The translations under genes were made by a program, and so were the position numbers. The notes under the pieces were generated by a model. It worked only from the letters and a program-made list of their open reading frames with translations. It did no database searches and was not told the origin of the DNA. Positions 62,055 to 64,000 of a stretch of DNA of 64,000 nt are shown piece by piece. This DNA comes from Amphirosellinia nigrospora (lineage: Eukaryota > Ascomycota > Sordariomycetes > Xylariales > Xylariaceae). Every line of letters starts with the position of its first letter. Within the stretch, counting starts at the first letter, position 1. Location: the NCBI GenBank assembly GCA_004123355.1, contig SCHM01000002.1:3431930-3495929 (forward strand). Reading direction: 5' to 3'.

Positions 62055-62063
62055 TATATAAAG
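62055..62063 (+). promoter_or_regulatory. TATA box of the SET-domain gene
   Basis: TATATAAAG occurs about 135-140 bases upstream of the ATG at 62197, followed by an A/C-rich leader with no upstream ATG. This is a typical fungal core promoter arrangement. Confidence 0.5.
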
Positions 62064-62196
62064 AGTTAATCCTACGACTTGATCTAAGCATTAGTCAGAC
62101 ACATTAAACTTAAACTAAACACACTTAACTACACTCAACATTAGAACACCAATTTTTCTAACAATTACTCCTGCTAATACTCTCACCTTCAACAAA

Positions 62197-62357
62197 ATGA
62201 GCCAGATTTTTGAAATTCGAAGTACGCCTAACAAAGGCGCTGCTGTCTTCGCTACTACGTTCATCCCCGCTGGAACTCTTCTCCTCAGGGAACCTCCTAT
62301 AATGGTATGTCCCAATCGGCCCAATGAACTCTGGCATTAATTTTGCAAGGTCTTGAT
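62197..62357 (+). pseudogene. SET-domain protein gene, truncated by repeat
   Basis: Exon 1 (62197-62304) starts MSQIFEIRSTPNKGAA and continues VFATTFIPAGTLLLREPPIM. The pattern KGxxVFA-x4-IPAGTLLxxE is the conserved start of the SET domain in fungal SET/MYND-type lysine methyltransferase-like proteins. An intron follows (62305-62349: GTATGT..TTTTGCAAG). Only about seven bases of exon 2 remain before the inverted RIP element begins at 62356. The rest of the domain, including the catalytic core, is missing from the window. With an intact promoter and first exon but no body, this looks like a gene cut by insertion or by a rearrangement breakpoint. Confidence 0.75.
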
Positions 62358-64000
62358 TCTTAAGCTCCCGGAGGCATAATTTGCCATTTTAAATAAGATT
62401 TTAGCTTTAAAGATATATTTCTAGAGCTTTAAAAATATGTTTTTAAAGCTTTAAAAATATATTTTTAAAGCTATTAAGTTAATAAGCGTTAAATATGCTA
62501 ACGTATATATATTTTAAACATTTTTTTTGTTTTTACTAAAAGTTTAAAGTTAGAACACTAACCGTAGTTTATTATTTACCCCGGAATAAAAATAATAAAA
62601 CGAAATAATTATATTCGTATATAATATTTATTATAAAAACGGTGCTCTAAATAAATAATCCGCTTAATAATATATATTATTATTGATTTTTTTATTAATA
62701 TAACGTTAATAATTACTTATAGTTAAACGTTCGGACGTTTAGCTAGTTTTTTTATCAAAATTTAAAATATTATATAATTTTTTTATTTTAACGCAGTTTT
62801 ATAAAAACAGGTTTTTATATAGCTAAAAATAGTATATATTAACATTAAAATAATTAAATATAGCGTGCTTTTTTGTAGCTATTATAATATTTATTGTTTA
62901 GGTTTTATATTTCGCTAAAAAAAAAAAAACGTTTGCTAATTTATTTTTTTAGTAATTATATATTTTTTTTTAATAAATAATTAATAATAATAACGTTTAA
63001 ATTATTAGCTATTATTTATTAATTGTATAATATTTTAGTTTTATAAGAATTTTTTTTATTAAGCTTATTATATTATAAGCTATAACGAAAAAAAAAGCAA
63101 TATAATCCGCTTCGGAAATATTTTTTAATAAATATAAAGTTTAATCGAACTTATAACTTTATATTAAAATATATAATATACTTTTTAAAAAAAAGCAAAA
63201 ATCGATATTAAACTAGCGAAATATTTTTTTATAAAAAGTATAAATATATAAAGCAAATAAATTAATATTGCTTTATAAATAAAAAAAAATATACGTTAAA
63301 TTTTTTAAAATAAAGAACGTAATAATTATATATTCGATTTTTAAAGCTTTTTTTTAAATATTAATTAATTTATTTAGTATAATTTTATAAGCGCTAAACT
63401 AGCTATTTATAAAAATAGCTTAAAATAAAAGAATTTTTTTATTTTTAGAAAATAAAAAATCCGTACGCTATAAGCTATAAATAACTAAAAAATAATTTAT
63501 ATTAGCTAAAAGTTATTTTAAACTTAGTTATAGCGCTAATAATATAATTTTAAGGTTTATAAAATAATAAAAATAAAAAAATATTATAAATATCGCGCTT
63601 TTATTATTTAAATTATTAAAAAAACAAATAATAATTTTAAAAAAAAATAATAATTTAAAATATATAAAATTAATAATTAGCTATTTTATTTAAGCTAAAA
63701 AAATTATTTGCTTTAAATATTTTATATAATAAACTAAAAAATTTTTAAAAAACTTCCGAAAATACTATTAATAAATAAATATATATAATATTTTAAATAC
63801 TTTTTTTTTTAAAAATACTTTTAATAAATTAAAAGCTTTTATTAAATTAAAAATAATATTAAAGTTTATTTTATTAATAATAAATTTTATAATTTTAGTA
63901 AAAAATTAATAATAAAAAAATATAATAATAAAGTTTTAGTTTATAATAGCTATAAAGTTAAGCTAAAATTTTAATAAAAAAATATTAAAATTAAAAAAAA
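62356..64000 (-). mobile_element. Element terminal segment, right inverted copy
   Basis: Reverse complement of 14972-16629, starting at TTCTTAAGCTCCCGG and continuing beyond the window. It is more heavily RIP-mutated than the left copy. For example, the left copy has AGATCTTACC where this one has only A/T transitions, and a TTCGAT on the left corresponds to TTTAAT here. It has three 22-base units near its outer end where the left copy has two. It lies directly against exon 2 of a SET-domain gene and appears to truncate it. Confidence 0.85.
62403..62468 (-). repeat. 22-bp tandem repeat, 3 units, RIP-mutated
   Basis: Three 22-base units of the form AGCTTTAAAAATATGT follow one another. They correspond to the two-unit array at 16537-16580 in the opposite orientation after C-to-T and G-to-A changes. 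Confidence 0.75.

Larger units (their letters stand above)
60682..62196. other. Divergent intergenic region
   Basis: 1.5 kb between transaldolase (-) and the SET gene (+). It holds the transaldolase promoter, an unresolved ORF remnant at 61532-61952 and, near the right end, a TATA box. No repeats are seen. Confidence 0.5.

Overview
The window is fungal, from a filamentous ascomycete (Pezizomycotina). The evidence is short spliced introns with GT..AG borders and CTAAC/CTGAC-like branch sites, fungal orthologues (transaldolase, Vms1, Pet191, class II myosin, a CFEM wall protein), and AT-rich blocks with the signature of repeat-induced point mutation (RIP). I cannot place it to class or species from sequence alone.

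Layout: 1-16629 is RIP-degraded repeat DNA. It is almost pure A/T, rich in TpA, poor in CpA and without open frames, and it holds several tandem arrays, a small palindromic element and the decayed end of a transposon. 16630-62355 is a gene island of normal composition. 62356-64000 is again RIP-degraded and is the reverse complement of 14972-16629. The island is therefore bracketed by two inverted copies of the same element end. A gene runs into each copy and appears cut off: a Cys-rich hypothetical protein on the left (minus strand) and a SET-domain protein on the right (plus strand).

Genes in the island, left to right: Cys-rich hypothetical protein (-), Vms1/ANKZF1 peptidyl-tRNA hydrolase (+), a CFEM mucin-like GPI-anchored wall protein (+), a class II myosin heavy chain (-), a zf-C3H1 (Red1-like) nuclear protein (+), a BPI/TULIP-like protein (+), an alpha/beta-hydrolase steryl-ester lipase (-), Pet191 cytochrome oxidase assembly factor (+), a Ppn2-like metallophosphatase (+), transaldolase (-) and a truncated SET-domain gene (+). 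These are unrelated housekeeping or cell-biology genes. I see no biosynthetic cluster and no operon-like logic. Long spacers (21.1-25.6, 28.2-30.9, 38.3-42.2, 52.6-55.9 and 60.7-62.2 kb) carry no recognisable gene apart from weak ORFs and a degenerate dispersed repeat.

Caveat for any reader: nearly every multi-kilobase gene here is broken by one-base frame changes at short runs of identical bases, mostly G or C, and reads normally on both sides of each break. Transaldolase is intact. The simplest explanation is residual indel error in a long-read-type assembly, not a cluster of pseudogenes. Gene spans below therefore join frames, and I mark where. I found no convincing new molecular system. 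The most unusual real structure is the inverted RIP-element bracket with truncated genes at both edges.
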